Positions 61,923 to 64,000 of a stretch of 64,000 bases of DNA are shown here, piece by piece. Position 1 is the first letter of the stretch. Every line of letters starts with the position of its first letter. The stretch comes from DATDIC01 sp963777625 (GTDB taxonomy: Bacteria; Pseudomonadota; Alphaproteobacteria; Acetobacterales; Acetobacteraceae), in NCBI GenBank assembly GCA_963777625.1, contig CAVZRO010000001.1, positions 186,001 to 250,000 on the forward strand, given 5' to 3'. Under the pieces are notes generated by a model that saw only the letters and a program-made list of their open reading frames with translations, made no database searches and was not told where the DNA came from. A program made the translations under genes and the position numbers.

Positions 61923-62897
61923 ATGAAAGCGGTTGTCTGCCAGGCATTTGGTGGTCCCGAGGTGTTGGCGCTCCGTGACCTTCCAGACCCGCCTCCACCC
62001 GATTCCGGCGAGATACTGGTGCGAATCGCCGCTCGTGGCGTGCAATACGTAGATGTCCTGCAACTCGCCGGGACATATCAGGTCCGCCCCGAACCGCCCT
62101 TTATTCCCGGCAGCGAGGCAGCGGGCGAGGTAGTTGCGGTCGGTCCCGGCGTGACCCGGTTCAAGCCTGGTGACGGCGTGATGAGCCGGCACCGCACCGG
62201 CGCCTTCGCGACGCTGGCAATCGCCCGGGACGAGGCATGCGATCCGATACCGCCCGGGCTCGGCATGGAGTCAGCCGCCGTGCTCCGCTCCGGTCACGGC
62301 ACCGCCTATCACGCATTGCTGCAGCGCGGGCGTTTGCGCGCCGGGGAATGGGTGCTGGTGCATGGCGCGGCCGGCGGCATCGGCATCGCCGCCATTCAGA
62401 TCGCCCGCCTGTCGGGCGCGCGAGTGATCGCGACCGCGAGCAGCGAGGCCAAGCGGGCCGCGTGCATCGAGGAAGGCGCGGAGCACGCGTTGGACTACCG
62501 CGCGGGGTTTGTCGATCGGGTCAAGGAGTTCACCTCGGGCCGCGGCGTGGATATCGTCTATGACCCGATCGGCGCCACCGTAACGGAGGAGTCGCTGCGC
62601 TGTCTGGCCTATGGCGGCCGCCTGTTGATCCTGGGCTTCCTGGGCGGTGGGCCCGCTAACATCCGTAGCAACTACCTGCTGATCAAGGCAATCGCGGCGA
62701 TCGGCGTGTACATGGGCGGCTTCCAGGCGAACCAGCCGGACCTGTTCACGTCCAACACGCGGGCGATTCTCGCGCTGGCGGCCGAGGGAAAGATCCGTCC
62801 GCGCATTTCCCACCGATTTCCGCTGGAGCGGGCCGCCGACGCCATCCAGGCGGTGATGGACCGGGCCGTCATCGGCAAGGCCGTGCTGGTCGGTTAA
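61923..62897 (+). CDS. NADPH:quinone oxidoreductase-like MDR protein
   Basis: 324 residues of the zinc-free MDR group. The N-terminus MKAVVCQAFGGPEVLALRDL, GSEAAGEVVAVGPGVTRFKP and the nucleotide-binding VHGAAGGIGIAAIQIARLSG match quinone oxidoreductases. No structural zinc cysteines. The start is inside the spacer shared with the Crp-type gene, which may control it. Confidence 0.88.
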   Translation: MKAVVCQAFGGPEVLALRDLPDPPPPDSGEILVRIAARGVQYVDVLQLAGTYQVRPEPPFIPGSEAAGEVVAVGPGVTRFKPGDGVMSRHRTGAFATLAIARDEACDPIPPGLGMESAAVLRSGHGTAYHALLQRGRLRAGEWVLVHGAAGGIGIAAIQIARLSGARVIATASSEAKRAACIEEGAEHALDYRAGFVDRVKEFTSGRGVDIVYDPIGATVTEESLRCLAYGGRLLILGFLGGGPANIRSNYLLIKAIAAIGVYMGGFQANQPDLFTSNTRAILALAAEGKIRPRISHRFPLERAADAIQAVMDRAVIGKAVLVG

Positions 62898-63038
62898 CAA
62901 CCGCGTGTTGGTGCCGGTCAACTCTGCGACGTGGAGTGGAATCCGGCATCGCGGGTAACACGTTGTCGCTCGCCTGTTACAGAGCCCTCCTATCTTGCAG
63001 TGCACAACAGGGTCGCGGATCGGCAGGAATACCAGCAC

Positions 63039-64000
63039 ATGAATAAGTTGCGATTATCGCTGCTCGCCGTGGTGCTGGCTGCTGCCGCGGGCGGCGGATG
63101 GGCGCTGACCAGTCGTCACCCTGCCAACGGCGCCGCACCCCCTGCGCCTCCGCCGGCAGTGCCCGTCACCGCCGGTTCCGCCACCGCGCAGAACGTGCCG
63201 ATCTTTGCCCAGGGGCTCGGCACCGTGCAGACCATCAATGCCGTAAATGTGAAAACGCGAGTGGACGGACAGGTGATGAAGGTCTTTTTCACACAGGGGC
63301 AGGAGGTGAAGGAAGGCGATCCGCTGTTCCTGATTGATCCGCGCCCGTTTCAGGCCGCGCTCGATCAGGCGCAAGCCAACCAGCAGAAGGACCAGGCGCA
63401 GCTTCAGGGCGCGCAACTCGACCTTGACCGCTACGGCAAGCTGGTCGGCAGCGGCTTCCAGACGCGGCAAAGCTACGATGACCAGACGGCGACGGTCGGC
63501 CAGCTCCAGGGCGCGGTGAAGGCCGATGCGGCGGCGATCGAGACAGCGCAGCTCAACCTGCAATATGCCGCCATTCGCGCCCCGATCAGCGGGCGCACCG
63601 GCCTGCTCATGGTGGATCAAGGAAATTTTGTTCAGGCCGCGTCTGGCACCACGCTGGTCAGCATCACCCAGATCAAGCCGATCTACGTGAATTTCACCCT
63701 TCCGCAGAATCTCGTGGACCAGATCCGCACCGCCCAGGCCAAGGCGCCGCTGGTAGTGCAAGCCTACGACGGCAGCTCGCAGAAGCTGCTCACCTCCGGC
63801 CAACTCAGTTTCATCGACAACCATGTGGACACCACCACCGGCACCATCGCGCTGGAAGGCACATTCGCCAACGATAACGAGCAGCTCTGGCCCGGCGAGT
63901 TCGTCAGTGTCCGGCTGATCCTTGGCACCCGGCCCAATGCCGTTACCGTGCCGGTTGCTACCGTCATGACCGGTGCCAGCGGCTTCTACGCGTATGTCAT
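63039..64000 (+). CDS. RND efflux periplasmic adaptor, 3' end outside window
   Basis: The first 320 codons of an MdtA/AcrA-type membrane fusion protein. An N-terminal anchor helix (LSLLAVVLAAAAGGGWAL), then GLGTVQTINAVNVKTRVDGQ, the lipoyl motif GQEVKEGDPLFLIDPRPFQA, an alpha-hairpin rich in Gln/Ala, IRAPISGRTGLLMVDQGNFV and the beta-barrel section to LWPGEFVSVRLIL. It links an RND pump to an outer-membrane channel; the pump gene presumably follows beyond the right edge. Confidence 0.9.
   Translation, partial: MNKLRLSLLAVVLAAAAGGGWALTSRHPANGAAPPAPPPAVPVTAGSATAQNVPIFAQGLGTVQTINAVNVKTRVDGQVMKVFFTQGQEVKEGDPLFLIDPRPFQAALDQAQANQQKDQAQLQGAQLDLDRYGKLVGSGFQTRQSYDDQTATVGQLQGAVKADAAAIETAQLNLQYAAIRAPISGRTGLLMVDQGNFVQAASGTTLVSITQIKPIYVNFTLPQNLVDQIRTAQAKAPLVVQAYDGSSQKLLTSGQLSFIDNHVDTTTGTIALEGTFANDNEQLWPGEFVSVRLILGTRPNAVTVPVATVMTGASGFYAYV

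Overview
This is a high-GC window from a bacterial chromosome, most likely an alphaproteobacterium and plausibly Acetobacteraceae/Rhodospirillales. The basis is the gene repertoire and style: an LtnD-type dehydrogenase, HyuA/HyuB, a CUT2-type sugar ABC operon with ATGA overlaps, a compact class I NrdA, FUSC/HlyD and RND efflux parts, and GC-rich structured intergenic repeats. The family-level guess is inference. There are no rRNA or tRNA genes and no CRISPR array that I could see.

Layout. 0-6 kb: a Kef-type antiporter (cut by the left edge), a secreted serine hydrolase, and a membrane-stress-like cluster DUF2491-DUF350-PspA that mirrors E. coli yjfK-yjfL-yjfJ. 6-11 kb: accessory DNA with a decayed IS630 element, an IS701-type remnant, and a lower-GC patch carrying a secreted unknown protein between 21-bp direct repeats and a broken AlbA_2-domain gene. 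11-22 kb: nrdA with an NrdR-like box, a small lipoprotein, a 2H-type secreted protein, an HAD hydrolase, an NTF2-like protein, a 32-bp-period tandem array, DUF423, proline iminopeptidase, an LtnD-like dehydrogenase, two AT-rich unknown genes and aroE. 22-36 kb: a GH15 glucoamylase, a ParDE pair, HyuAB, an MscS channel with a cyclic-nucleotide-binding-like tail, an ACMSD-like amidohydrolase, an alpha/beta hydrolase and an acyl-CoA dehydrogenase.

36-48 kb: an intact IS701-family element, a class III alcohol dehydrogenase, a second IS630 element that removes the C-terminus of selB, a short exopolysaccharide set (GtrA, sugar-phosphate transferase, two GT2), and a nested graveyard of IS481 and IS630 pieces ending in an intact IS630 transposase. 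48-64 kb: a four-gene sugar ABC importer divergent from an SDR dehydrogenase plus an M24-fold hydrolase (probably one catabolic locus), asd, FUSC/HlyD efflux, a P1-family peptidase, mmsA, a Crp/Fnr regulator, a quinone oxidoreductase-like protein and an RND adaptor cut by the right edge.

Three features stand out. (1) Seven or more otherwise healthy genes are broken by a frame change that is always +1 (one extra base), which looks like either a one-sided sequencing/assembly error or a biased mutation process. (2) A roughly 200-bp structured repeat occurs twice, and changes in one stem arm are matched by changes in the other. (3) All three complete or near-complete IS elements at 6.0, 35.9 and 38.9 kb sit exactly at the stop codon of a plus-strand gene. 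I did not find a clearly new defence or biosynthetic system. The best candidates for undescribed biology are the membrane-anchored DUF2491/PspA module, the structured repeat, the 32-bp array and the AT-rich islands.
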